Shown in pieces: positions 12,836 through 20,339 of a DNA stretch of 20,398 nucleotides (within the stretch, counting starts at the first letter, position 1; each line of letters opens with the position of its first letter). A model generated the notes under the pieces. The model had not been told where the DNA came from, did no database searches, and saw only the letters and a program-made list of their open reading frames with translations. The position numbers and the translations under genes were made by a program. The stretch spans positions 1 to 20,398 of the forward strand of contig UQXG01000022.1 in assembly GCA_900544945.1 (NCBI GenBank). The letters run 5' to 3'. The stretch is from an uncultured Eubacteriales bacterium (GTDB lineage: Bacteria; Bacillota; Clostridia; Oscillospirales; Oscillospiraceae).

Positions 12836-14212
12836 ATGGAATACCGCATTGAACACGATTCCATGGGGGAGGTTCGGGTCCCCGCGGACAAATTCTGGGG
12901 GGCTCAGACCCAGCGCAGCGTGGAGAACTTCCCCATCGGCGTAGGCCTGGAAACCATGCCCAAGGAGATCATCCGGGCCTTCGGGTATCTGAAAAAGGCG
13001 GCGGCCATGGCAAACGCCGCCATCCGTCCGGAGAAAATGACGGACGAGAAGCTTACCGCCATTTCGAAGGCCTGCGAGGAGATTATCGCCGGGCACTGCT
13101 ACGACCAGTTCCCATTGGTTGTCTGGCAGACCGGCTCCGGCACCCAGTCCAATATGAACGCCAATGAGGTCATCGCCCACATGGGAAACGTTCATCTGGG
13201 AAAAAATCTGCTGCACCCCAACGACGACGTGAATATGTCCCAGTCCTCCAACGATACCTTCCCCACCGCCATGCACATTGCGGCGGTGCTGGCCATTGAG
13301 GATCAGGTGATTCCTGCCCTGGAGCGGCTCATTGCGGAGTTCGGGCGGTTGGAGGCGGAAAACCGGGGAATCATCAAGTGCGGCCGCACCCATTTGCAGG
13401 ACGCCACCCCCATTTCCTTCTCCCAGGAGATTTCCGGCTGGCGGGCCAGCTTGGAGCAGGATCGGGAGCTTCTGAAGCGGGCGCTGCCGCCGCTCCATGA
13501 GCTGGCGCTGGGCGGCACTGCCGTGGGGACAGGCCTGAACGCCCCGGCGGGCTTCGACCAGGCCGCCGCCGAGGCGCTGACCATCCTCACCGGCAAGCCC
13601 TTCCGCACCGCCCCCAACAAGTTCCACGCCCTGACCTCCAAGGACGAGCTGGTCTTCGCCCACGGTGCTCTGAAAGCTCTGGCCTGCGATCTGATGAAGA
13701 TTGCCAACGATGTCCGCTGGCTGGCCTCCGGCCCCCGGCTGGGTCTGGGAGAAATCACCATCCCCGCCAACGAGCCAGGTTCCTCCATTATGCCCGGCAA
13801 GGTGAATCCCACCCAGTGCGAGCAGACGACCATGGTAGCCGTCCAGGTCATGGGCAACGACACCGCCGTGTCCCTGGCGGCAAGTCAGGGAAACTTCCAG
13901 CTGAATGTGTTCATGCCGGTGCTCATTTACAATTTTCTCCAGTCTGCCCGGCTTCTGGCGGAATCCATGACCGCCTTCCGGGAGCGGTGCGTGGCGGGCA
14001 TCACCGCCAATCAGGAGAAGATGAACGCCAATCTGCGAAATTCCCTCATGCTGGTCACTGCCCTGAACCCCTACATCGGCTACGAAAATGCGGCAAAAAC
14101 CGCGAAAAAGGCCTTTTCCGAGAACATTACCCTGAAAGAAGCCTGTGTCGCGCTGGGCTTCCTGACGGCGGAACAATTTGACCAGGTCTTCCACCCGGAG
14201 GAAATGGTATAA
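12836..14212 (+). CDS. fumC: Class II fumarate hydratase
   Basis: A 458-residue cytosolic, oxygen-stable fumarase that interconverts fumarate and L-malate as a homotetramer. The N-terminus MEYRIEHDSMGEVRVPADKFWGAQTQRS and the segment TGSGTQSNMNANEV are typical; His186 lies in CGRTHLQDATP and the superfamily signature GSSIMPGKVNPTQCE begins at residue 315, with the catalytic Ser in the flexible loop. The length is that of other FumC proteins. AAGGAGG precedes ATG 12836, 16 bp after lrgB. A dicarboxylate or pyruvate role for LrgAB would fit this pairing. A terminator is found only about 320 bp further on, after a hairpin-rich gap. Confidence 0.96.
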   Translation: MEYRIEHDSMGEVRVPADKFWGAQTQRSVENFPIGVGLETMPKEIIRAFGYLKKAAAMANAAIRPEKMTDEKLTAISKACEEIIAGHCYDQFPLVVWQTGSGTQSNMNANEVIAHMGNVHLGKNLLHPNDDVNMSQSSNDTFPTAMHIAAVLAIEDQVIPALERLIAEFGRLEAENRGIIKCGRTHLQDATPISFSQEISGWRASLEQDRELLKRALPPLHELALGGTAVGTGLNAPAGFDQAAAEALTILTGKPFRTAPNKFHALTSKDELVFAHGALKALACDLMKIANDVRWLASGPRLGLGEITIPANEPGSSIMPGKVNPTQCEQTTMVAVQVMGNDTAVSLAASQGNFQLNVFMPVLIYNFLQSARLLAESMTAFRERCVAGITANQEKMNANLRNSLMLVTALNPYIGYENAAKTAKKAFSENITLKEACVALGFLTAEQFDQVFHPEEMV

Positions 14213-14226
14213 GGTTATTTTACCCC

Positions 14227-14425
14227 ACGGTTCTTCCCAGAACCGTCATAGAACATGTAGGGGCCGATGCCCTTCATCGGCCCGTGAATTGCAAGGCTAT
14301 CCTTATATTCCAAGATGCACAGAATCTTTCGGCTCTGGTTCCTCCGGAGGCAATGTTCTTGTCCCGGCAAGAACATTGATAAGAAGCCGGCTTAAGGGGC
14401 GCTGCCGAAAAGCCGCCCCCTTAAG
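14227..14425. repeat. Array of four hairpins after fumC
   Basis: The 452-bp gap between fumC and the next gene holds: ACGGTTCT/AGAACCGT (14227-14246); GGGCCGATG/CATCGGCCC (14261-14283), preceded by GTAG as in the palindromic repeats at 16713 and 19076; CAATGTTCTTG/CAAGAACATTG (14351-14378, perfect 11 bp); CTTAAGGGG/CCCCTTAAG (14391-14425). None has a clear T run. No convincing ORF was seen. They look like remnants of dispersed intergenic repeats. Confidence 0.6.
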
Positions 14426-14533
14426 AATCCCCCGGCCGCCCCAACGAACTGCGTCAGAATATTTCGGGTTACTATGGGTGGCTTTATCGGAAGCCTTTGG
14501 ATTGTGAGTATGATTTTTGACATGCAGTTATGT

Positions 14534-14570
14534 CCCCCGGTTCCTTTCGGAACCGGGGGCATTTGTTTTC
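14534..14570 (+). terminator. Rho-independent terminator
   Basis: A perfect 11-bp stem CCCCCGGTTCC (14534-14544) with GGAACCGGGGG (14549-14559), loop TTTC, followed by CATTTGTTTT. It probably ends the lrgAB-fumC transcript. Confidence 0.8.
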
Positions 14571-14602
14571 CATTCGGGCAGGAAGCACCTGACGAAATAT
14601 TC

Positions 14603-14630
14603 TTGCATTTTTCCTCTGTTTTGGTATAAT
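14603..14630 (+). promoter_or_regulatory. Sigma-A promoter of the M3-like lipoprotein gene
   Basis: TTGCAT (14603-14608), 16-bp spacer, TATAAT (14625-14630) with an extended -10 TG. It is placed between the terminator and the start codon, 35 bp upstream of the latter. Confidence 0.75.
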
Positions 14631-14664
14631 AAAAGAAAAATCTATCTTGAAAAGAGGGGAAATT

Positions 14665-16476
14665 ATGAAAAAACGCTTTCTGGCACTGCTGCTGATCCTG
14701 TCCATGGTTCTCGGCTGCCTGACGGGCTGTGAGGACACTCCGGATGCGCCGACAAAAGCCACCGCCGCCACGACCCAGCCCCAGACGGAGACTTCCGCCT
14801 ATCGGTGGTATGACGATGCCGGTGTCCGGCACGCTGCCCTGTCTCTTGGGGATATGCCTTATGAAATGTACGACATCCAGGACTTTTACGATCTTGCAGA
14901 TGAGCTGGAAGCGTTGGCTCAGAAGCCTGGAAACGAAACGGCCATCGCCGAGTGCTATCAGAAGCTGCTTGACGAATCCTGCCGGATCACCACGACCAAT
15001 GCCCTGGCCTATATCCGCTACATGGAGAATCTGACCTCGGATTACGCCGAGGATATGACCACCCTGGAGGACATCCGCACGCAGACTTCGGACGCCCTGG
15101 CCCAGACGTTGGCGCAGCTGCTGGAGGGCGACTATGCCGACCTTATCCGGGAGCTTCTGGGCGGTGACGATGATCTGGTGGAGGAACTGGAAGACTACAC
15201 CGAAACCGACAAAGCCCTGCTCAGTCTGTCCAAGGAAGTCTCGCGGAAGGTTCAGCAATATAACGAACTGACCCTGGCCCAGATCAGCGTCACCCTGGAT
15301 GGGGAGACCTATACCATGGACTGCCTGGACGAAATCGGGGACGAGAAACTGTACTGGGAGGTGGCCACGGCTCTGGGCAAAAAGGAAAATGAGCAGCTGG
15401 CTCCGATCCTGATTGACCTGATCGAGCTGTACAACCAAACCGCGGAGCTCAGCGGTTACGACAGCTGCCGGGAGTATGCCTATGAGGGTTACGGCCGGGA
15501 CTACACCCCGGAGGATGCCCGGGCTCTTCACGCGGCGGTGAAGGAATCCATCGTGCCGGTGTATCAGCAAATCGGGGAACTGGTGCAAAGCTACGAAAAC
15601 CCGGATGTGCTGGGCGAAATCGACGCGGAAAAGCTCATGGAGATCGTAGGCAAGTATATCGGAACCATTGACGCGGATTTGGACTTGTCCTTCCGGCATA
15701 TGTCCCAGGTAGGCCTTTATTCCATTGACTATTACACCGGCCGGGGGGACGGCTTTACCATCAGCCTGCCCCAGTACAATGACGCCGCCATTTTTATGGA
15801 TTTGGCGGGCAGCGACAGTGACCTGGAGACCCTGGTTCACGAATTCGGTCACTACAACGCCGATATGCACCGGAAGCAGCAGGCGCTGGATATGGGCTTC
15901 TGCCTGGATACCAGCGAGATTCACTCCCAGGGGTTGGAGGTGCTGTTCCTCAGCTGCGCCGATGCCATTTACGGGGAGGAAAACGCCGCCGTGAAGAAGC
16001 TGAATATCCTTTATAACCTTTTGGATTCCATTGTCCAGGGGTGCTTACAGGATGAATTCCAACAGCTGGCCTACGCCGCCGCCAAGGATCACAAGCTGAC
16101 CGTGAAGGAGCTGAACGAACTTGCCTGCCGGCTTTACAATGAGTACGGCCTGGAAACGCAGCCCGGAGCCAAGGAGATTTACGGCTGGGTGGAGATTCCC
16201 CACACCTATGAAAACCCCTTCTACTATATCAGCTACGCCACCTCGGCGGTAAACGCCCTGGACATTCTGAGTATTTCTCAGGAGGACTACCGGGAGGCGG
16301 TAGACACCTACATGCGGCTGACCGCCCTGCCCATGGATATTCCCTACCAGCAGGCCTTGGAGCAGGTGGGTCTGCACAATACCTTCGACGCCGACACCCT
16401 GCAATTCATTGGCCAGGGCGTGGCGGAATATGTGAATGATCTGTCCGGTTTTATCGACTACGCCGACGCGGCCTAA
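14665..16476 (+). CDS. M3-like zinc metallopeptidase lipoprotein
   Basis: A 603-residue predicted lipoprotein. ATG 14665 follows GAGGGG; residues 1-21 form a signal peptide ending in the lipobox LTGC, with Cys22 the lipidated residue, then a Thr/Pro/Ala-rich tether. The zinc site is His392-Glu393-x-x-His396 (HEFGH), and Glu418 in SEIHSQGLE corresponds to the third ligand of M3 oligopeptidases (compare the EAPSQMLE segment of thimet oligopeptidase); Glu425 is the second conserved Glu of that segment. The rest is largely helical, as in oligoendopeptidase F. It would cleave short peptides at the outer membrane surface, an uncommon place because most PepF-type enzymes are cytosolic. It is a single gene with its own promoter. 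The subfamily assignment rests on the motifs. Confidence 0.87.
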   Translation: MKKRFLALLLILSMVLGCLTGCEDTPDAPTKATAATTQPQTETSAYRWYDDAGVRHAALSLGDMPYEMYDIQDFYDLADELEALAQKPGNETAIAECYQKLLDESCRITTTNALAYIRYMENLTSDYAEDMTTLEDIRTQTSDALAQTLAQLLEGDYADLIRELLGGDDDLVEELEDYTETDKALLSLSKEVSRKVQQYNELTLAQISVTLDGETYTMDCLDEIGDEKLYWEVATALGKKENEQLAPILIDLIELYNQTAELSGYDSCREYAYEGYGRDYTPEDARALHAAVKESIVPVYQQIGELVQSYENPDVLGEIDAEKLMEIVGKYIGTIDADLDLSFRHMSQVGLYSIDYYTGRGDGFTISLPQYNDAAIFMDLAGSDSDLETLVHEFGHYNADMHRKQQALDMGFCLDTSEIHSQGLEVLFLSCADAIYGEENAAVKKLNILYNLLDSIVQGCLQDEFQQLAYAAAKDHKLTVKELNELACRLYNEYGLETQPGAKEIYGWVEIPHTYENPFYYISYATSAVNALDILSISQEDYREAVDTYMRLTALPMDIPYQQALEQVGLHNTFDADTLQFIGQGVAEYVNDLSGFIDYADAA

Positions 16477-16484
16477 AGGAAGAA

Positions 16485-16700
16485 AGCCTTCCCCTCTGGA
16501 GACGGATGAGGGCCTTGCCTCTCCCTATGGGAGAGGTGCCCCTGAAAGGGGCGGAGAGGGCGAATTTTACCCTCTCAGTCGGCTTCGCCGCCAGCGCCCC
16601 CAAAGTGGGAGCCAAAGGGAAACGGATTGTGACCGGTGGGAATCCCTGGAAGGCCATACCAGTGACATCGGTCGCCTCCTCGCAAAGACACGCGTAAACT
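16485..16700. repeat. GC-rich intergenic repeat block
   Basis: Non-coding sequence with short hairpins, including CCTCTCCC/GGGAGAGG (16518-16536) and GCCCCT/AGGGGC (16538-16552), and ending in CCTCGCAAAGACAC, which resembles CTCGCAATGACA at 27-38. The overall form (alternating CTCC and GGAG motifs) matches the intergenic repeats common in gut Clostridia. Short open frames here lack ribosome binding sites. Confidence 0.5.
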
Positions 16701-16712
16701 GTAGATTCTCCT

Positions 16713-16787
16713 GTAGGGGCGGCCACTGGCCGCCCGCTTTTTTACGCAGATTTCCAAAGAAAATGGGCGGCCAATGGCCGCCCCTAC
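16713..16787. repeat. Inverted pair of palindromic repeats (MITE/REP-like)
   Basis: GTAGGGGCGGCC-ACT-GGCCGCCC (16713-16735) faces the reverse complement of the same unit (16765-16787; one base different). Each unit is itself a near-perfect palindrome, so the whole 75 bp can form either two small hairpins or one long one. A third copy lies at 19076-19100 and a diverged one at 14257-14284. Confidence 0.8.
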
Positions 16788-16831
16788 TTGCTCTTTCGGT
16801 GATTCTCATACTGATTCCCGCACAAATACGC

Positions 16832-16872
16832 AAAAAGGCTTGCCGTCCGGAAACAGACGGCAAGCCTTTTTT
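16832..16872 (-). terminator. Bidirectional rho-independent terminator
   Basis: A 16-bp stem (16832-16847 with 16856-16871) with A residues on the left and T residues on the right, so it works in both directions. It lies 18 bp after the stop of the minus-strand nucleotidyltransferase gene and may also stop transcripts from the peptidase gene. Confidence 0.88.
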
Positions 16873-16890
16873 GCAATTTTCAAAAGCGTC

Positions 16891-17808
16891 TTACTTCCAC
16901 AGACCGTCGGGGTACTTGCCCGCGTCAGTCATGGCCTTCAAGGCGTTCACCACCATGGGCTTATCGGCGGCGTAGGTCACGCCGAACCAACGGTCGGGAG
17001 AGGACAGCACCCGGAAGGTGGCCTTCTTCTCCTGAATCAGCTGGGTGATGGGCAGGGGCAGGAAGAACTCACACTTGAGAGGATTGGTCTTCAGGGCTTC
17101 CTTCAGGAAAGCGGAGAACCGGCCCTCAAGCTCATCCAGGAAGCTGGGCATAAAGCCCCACATATTCATGGATACGATGGTTTCCGGAGCCACATCCGTG
17201 TAAACACCGTCTTCCAGATAGCGAATGCCGCCGGGATAGGTCTCAATGTGGGTGCGCTCGATGACTTCCTCCAGGTAGCCGTTGGCATCCACCTGGCAGA
17301 TGCCACGAGCCACGCTGCCGTTCTCGGTGACGGTCTTGCCCAGCTCGTAGCCCACCATGCAGTAGGCGTGGGGATCGGTGGTGGCGGCCAGCTGGTCGTA
17401 GATCACCTTGAACGCGGCCTTGCCGTAGTAGTCGTCGGCATTGACCACCGCAAAGGGTGCGCCATCAATGGCCTCCCGGGCGCAGAACACCGCATGGGCG
17501 GTGCCCCAGGGCTTGACCCGGCCTTCGGGGACGGTAAATCCCTCGGGCAGATCCGTCAGCTCCTGATAGGCGTAGCGAATCTCCACGGGAGCCTTCTCCA
17601 GACGCTTGCCGACGGTTTCCAGGAAGTCCTTCTTGATGGCTTCCTTGATGATAATCACAACGGTGTCGAAGCCGGCCTGATGGGCATCATAAATGGAATA
17701 ATCCAAAATGGCCTCGCCCTGACTGCCGACCGGGTCGATCTGCTTCAATCCGCCGTAGCGGCTGCCCATACCGGCGGCCAGAACCACAAGAACAGGTTTC
17801 TTTGCCAT
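16891..17808 (-). CDS. Sugar-phosphate nucleotidyltransferase family protein
   Basis: A 305-residue cytosolic enzyme of the NTP-transferase superfamily. The N-terminal LAAGMGSRYGGLKQIDPVG (residues 10-28) is the nucleotide-binding signature G-x-G-T/S-R followed by the K-Q/P segment, and VNADDYYG is the metal-binding aspartate motif. WGTAHAVFCA is the usual sugar-nucleotide pocket region. The protein probably joins a sugar 1-phosphate to an NTP, but substrate and nucleotide are not evident; it is not a standard GalU or RfbA in length or detail, and there are no polysaccharide genes nearby. AAAGGAGAAAG precedes the ATG. It is monocistronic, with its own promoter and terminator. Confidence 0.85.
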   Translation of the reverse strand: MAKKPVLVVLAAGMGSRYGGLKQIDPVGSQGEAILDYSIYDAHQAGFDTVVIIIKEAIKKDFLETVGKRLEKAPVEIRYAYQELTDLPEGFTVPEGRVKPWGTAHAVFCAREAIDGAPFAVVNADDYYGKAAFKVIYDQLAATTDPHAYCMVGYELGKTVTENGSVARGICQVDANGYLEEVIERTHIETYPGGIRYLEDGVYTDVAPETIVSMNMWGFMPSFLDELEGRFSAFLKEALKTNPLKCEFFLPLPITQLIQEKKATFRVLSSPDRWFGVTYAADKPMVVNALKAMTDAGKYPDGLWK

Positions 17809-17843
17809 AGAATCTTTCTCCTTTGTGTGTTGGATGTTCTTTC

Positions 17844-17872
17844 ATTATACGCTTTCAGGCCACGGAAAGCAA
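17844..17872 (-). promoter_or_regulatory. Sigma-A promoter of the nucleotidyltransferase gene
   Basis: On the minus strand TTGCTT (17872-17867), 17-bp spacer, TATAAT (17849-17844), 35 bp before the start codon. Confidence 0.75.
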
Positions 17873-17895
17873 GTGCGTAGACAGGAAATCGTCGG

Positions 17896-17917
17896 TTTCC
17901 CTAAATTTTTAGGGAAA
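17896..17917. other. Perfect AT-rich inverted repeat
   Basis: TTTCCCTAAA (17896-17905) and TTTAGGGAAA (17908-17917) are exact complements around TT. It lies between the divergent nucleotidyltransferase and DUF421 genes and may be an operator; no regulator consensus was recognised. Confidence 0.55.
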
Positions 17918-17945
17918 TGTAACAAACAAAACCCTTACGCTTTGT

Positions 17946-17975
17946 GAATAACCCTGTCACCCAGGGGGGAAAATA
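17946..17975 (+). promoter_or_regulatory. Possible forespore (sigma-F/G-like) promoter of the DUF421 operon
   Basis: GAATA (17946-17950), 15-bp spacer, GGGGAAAATA (17966-17975), which fits the sigma-F -10 pattern GGnrAnAnTw, with one mismatch in the -35. No sigma-A promoter is visible. The predicted start would fall at the edge of the Shine-Dalgarno (17981-17987), which weakens the call. Confidence 0.22.
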
Positions 17976-17993
17976 ACCGAAGGAGGGAAGAAA

Positions 17994-18668
17994 ATGATCC
18001 TGTCGTATTTTCGTACATTGTTTTTGTACCTGGTGCTGATTTTCGCCGTCCGGCTCATGGGCAAGCGGCAGATCGGGGAAATGGAGCCGGCGGAATTCGT
18101 TGTGACTATGCTGGTGGCGAACCTGGCGGCCATTCCCATGCAGGACGGAGCCATCCCCCTGTATTCCGGACTGGTGCCCATTCTGACGGTGCTGGGCATG
18201 GAGCTGGTGCTGTCCGGGCTGATTCTGCGCAGCGTCCGGCTCCGGCAGCTGCTGTGCGGCAAGCCGGTGATTCTCATCGACAACGGAAAAATCTTGCAGG
18301 AGAATCTGAAAAGCGCAAGAATTAACCTGGATGAGCTCACCGGTCAGCTTCGGGCCAAGGACGTGCTGGACATCCGGACGGTGCAGTTTGCCATCCTGGA
18401 AACCAGCGGAGATTTGTCCGTCTTCCCCTATCCCAAGGAAAAGCCTGCCAGCGCCAAGGACGCGGGGGTGCAGGCGACCGGGCAGCATTTGCCTGTGACG
18501 GTGGTGGAGGACGGTTATCTGTCCCGGGAGAATCTGGAACGGGCAAAAAAGGACAAAGTCTGGCTGGAAAAGGTGCTTTCCCAGCACAATTGCGGAATTC
18601 AGGATACCTTCTTGCTGACGGTGGACGAAAGCGGCCAGGTGGTCTGGCTGGGAAAGGAAATAAAATGA
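17994..18668 (+). CDS. DUF421 (YetF-type) membrane protein
   Basis: A 224-residue protein with three N-terminal membrane helices (about 5-23, 35-53, 58-78) and a C-terminal soluble domain. The landmarks RLMGKRQIGEMEPAEFVVTMLVANLAA and KPVILIDNGKILQENLKSARINLDEL are diagnostic of the YetF family. AGGAGGG (17981-17987) precedes ATG 17994. Several family members are made in the forespore in Bacillus and affect spore membranes; the biochemical role is not firmly known. The stop overlaps the start of the next gene (ATGA), indicating coupled translation. Confidence 0.9.
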   Translation: MILSYFRTLFLYLVLIFAVRLMGKRQIGEMEPAEFVVTMLVANLAAIPMQDGAIPLYSGLVPILTVLGMELVLSGLILRSVRLRQLLCGKPVILIDNGKILQENLKSARINLDELTGQLRAKDVLDIRTVQFAILETSGDLSVFPYPKEKPASAKDAGVQATGQHLPVTVVEDGYLSRENLERAKKDKVWLEKVLSQHNCGIQDTFLLTVDESGQVVWLGKEIK

Positions 18669-19045
18669 AGCGATGCTGGTTTGGCCTGGGTCTGCTGGTG
18701 GCGCTGCTGGGCGTCAGTCTTGCCGTAAGCTGGGGCATGGATGCGGTGCACCGGCCGATTGCCGGGGAATTGCGCCGGGCGGCGATCTGCGCCCAGGCGG
18801 AAGCGTCGGAGCAGGCGCAGGCGGAATTCAGAAAAGCGCAGACGGACTGGGAAAGATGGGCTCATTTCCGAGGCTGCTTTGCGGATCACACCCCCACGGA
18901 GGCGGTAGATCAGGAGCTGGCGGCGGCTCGGTGGGCAGGGGCTTTGGCGCAGTGGCCGGAGTTTGCCGCCGCCTGTGCCCGGGCGGCCAAAATGGTGGAG
19001 GCGATCGGCGCTGCCCATGCCTTCAATTGGTGGAATCTGCTGTGA
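18665..19045 (+). CDS. DUF4363-like membrane-anchored protein
   Basis: A 126-residue protein with one N-terminal signal-anchor helix (about 5-24) and an outside helical domain rich in Ala, Glu and Trp (ELRRAAICAQAEASEQAQAEF, then DWERWAHFRGCFADHTPTEAVDQEL), ending in FNWWNLL. Size, topology and the position directly after a DUF421 gene match DUF4363 proteins. The start overlaps the DUF421 stop by 4 bp. The function is unknown; it presumably works with the DUF421 protein. Confidence 0.75.
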   Translation: MKRCWFGLGLLVALLGVSLAVSWGMDAVHRPIAGELRRAAICAQAEASEQAQAEFRKAQTDWERWAHFRGCFADHTPTEAVDQELAAARWAGALAQWPEFAAACARAAKMVEAIGAAHAFNWWNLL

Positions 19046-19075
19046 TGAAATGTTGTAAAATCTCCGAAATAGTGT

Positions 19076-19100
19076 GTAGGGGCGGCCATTGGCCGCCCGC
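19076..19100. repeat. Third copy of the GTAGGGGCGGCC palindromic repeat
   Basis: GTAGGGGCGGCC-ATT-GGCCGCCCGC. Its first 23 bases equal the reverse complement of 16765-16787 exactly, and all 25 match 16713-16737 with one difference. It starts 31 bp after the DUF4363-like gene. Confidence 0.85.
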
Positions 19101-19177
19101 TTTCTTTAGAAATCTCCGTTTCACGCATGTTATCAGAGAACCTTCGTACAACGTCACTGGTGCGGGAGCACCCCCGG

Positions 19178-19331
19178 CTCCCTTGTGTAAAGGGAGCTGG
19201 CAAAAATCTTTGATTTTTGACTGAGGGATTGCAAAACAGCACTCGTTGTGAGTGCTCGGAAATATGGAAGTTCTGATCCCCTCAGCCCCAGTGTGTGCAC
19301 TGGGGCAGCTCCCCTTGGTCAGCAAGGGGAG
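19178..19331. repeat. Cluster of perfect hairpins before spoIIP
   Basis: Successive perfect stems: CTCCCTT/AAGGGAG (19178-19196), CAAAAATC/GATTTTTG (19201-19219), AGCACTC/GAGTGCT (19238-19256), CCCCAGTG/CACTGGGG (19286-19305) and CTCCCCTTG/CAAGGGGAG (19309-19331). The last ends 3 bp after the spoIIP stop on its strand but has no T run. The 288-bp gap holds no credible gene. Confidence 0.6.
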
Positions 19332-19333
19332 CC

Positions 19334-20296
19334 TTAGCCCCCCTCCGTCCCCAGGGCCAGGGCGGCTACGGCCTGAGCCAGTGCCTTTGCCGCTCGCTGA
19401 GCCTCCGCCTGGGTATTCCCTGCCGCGCCGATTTCAATCAGCAGGGAGCCGGGGCACAGATCCTGGTTGAACCGGGCGGCGCGAAGCTGCAAGGGGCGGG
19501 TGATGCCCGGATACATTCGTTCCAGCTGGGCGTGGAGCTTCAGCCCCAGGGAGAGATTTTCCTCGTAGGTATCGTAATTCGTCCCCATGACGATCATCAG
19601 CTGAGCCGACGGCTCCCCTGCCACCGTGGCCTGGGTACGCATTTGGCGGCTTCCCTCCCCTGCCGCGTCCCGGTGCAGGTCGAGAATCAGCCGGAGACCG
19701 GGGTATTGGCGAAGATAGGCTTCCAGGGATTTCCGGGTGCGTACATAGGCTCCGTTGTAGCTGGGGTAGTCGTGAAGCTCCCGATCGTGGATGACGCCGA
19801 TGCCCTGAGCCGTCAGAGCATCGGCTACAATGTCGCCGATGGCAATCATGTTTCCCGTCTCCTCCGTGGTGCGCCAGCCTGGGGACTCGGCGTAGCCTTC
19901 CGTGGTGTGGGTGTGGATAATGAGCACCGAGGGTGGATTTTCCCGGAGATTCCAGGTCAGAGGCCGGGTAAGCAGTGCCTCAATATCCGGCTCCACCGTA
20001 GCGGCGTAATAGAGGGAGGGCTCTTCCGCCTGAGAAAAGCTGGGAAGGGTGGGCACCGTTTCCGCGGGAACCGTCGCCGCCGGGGGAGATTCCATGAAAT
20101 TCGGGGAAAAAGCGGGTAAAGAGCTTGAAAACCGGACATCCCGTCCGGTTTCCAGGTATAGAAAAAAGGCCGCCGTCTGGGGGCTGGTCAGAAAATCCAG
20201 AGCCCGTCCGCCCCAGCCCCCCAGCCAAAGCCGCAGAACCAGGGCGCAGAGCACCGCTGTGATTCCTACCCGCCGTGCCCGGGTAAGCTGCTTCAC
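19334..20296 (-). CDS. spoIIP: Stage II sporulation protein P
   Basis: A 320-residue protein. GTG 20296 is chosen because GGGAGGG (20309-20303) is 6 bases upstream; the frame opens 12 codons earlier without a ribosome binding site. One N-terminal membrane anchor (about 10-28) is followed by a linker rich in Pro and Ser and the SpoIIP hydrolase domain (about 115-310). Typical segments are VLIIHTHTTEGY (His128 region), LILDLHRDA (His208) and SLLIEIG (Glu288). In Bacillus SpoIIP is a mother-cell amidase and endopeptidase that, with SpoIID and SpoIIM, thins septal peptidoglycan to drive engulfment of the forespore. The usual upstream partner gpr would lie outside the window. Its presence shows that the organism belongs to a spore-forming lineage. 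Confidence 0.95.
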   Translation of the reverse strand: MKQLTRARRVGITAVLCALVLRLWLGGWGGRALDFLTSPQTAAFFLYLETGRDVRFSSSLPAFSPNFMESPPAATVPAETVPTLPSFSQAEEPSLYYAATVEPDIEALLTRPLTWNLRENPPSVLIIHTHTTEGYAESPGWRTTEETGNMIAIGDIVADALTAQGIGVIHDRELHDYPSYNGAYVRTRKSLEAYLRQYPGLRLILDLHRDAAGEGSRQMRTQATVAGEPSAQLMIVMGTNYDTYEENLSLGLKLHAQLERMYPGITRPLQLRAARFNQDLCPGSLLIEIGAAGNTQAEAQRAAKALAQAVAALALGTEGG

Positions 20297-20339
20297 ATAG
20301 ATCCCTCCCGTAATCGATGAAAACGGCGGCAAGCGGGAA

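Noticed and set aside
14713..16500. CRISPR or tandem repeat structure in the peptidase and repeat region
   Set aside because: No regularly spaced direct repeats were found; the similar motifs are separate palindromes.
16436..16975. Open frame of about 180 codons spanning the repeat block and terminator
   Set aside because: It starts inside the M3 gene, runs through hairpin repeats and a terminator, and has no ribosome binding site or protein-like composition.
19912..19920. TGTGGATAA, a perfect reverse DnaA box inside spoIIP
   Set aside because: Single site within a coding region; one such match in 20 kb is not surprising.
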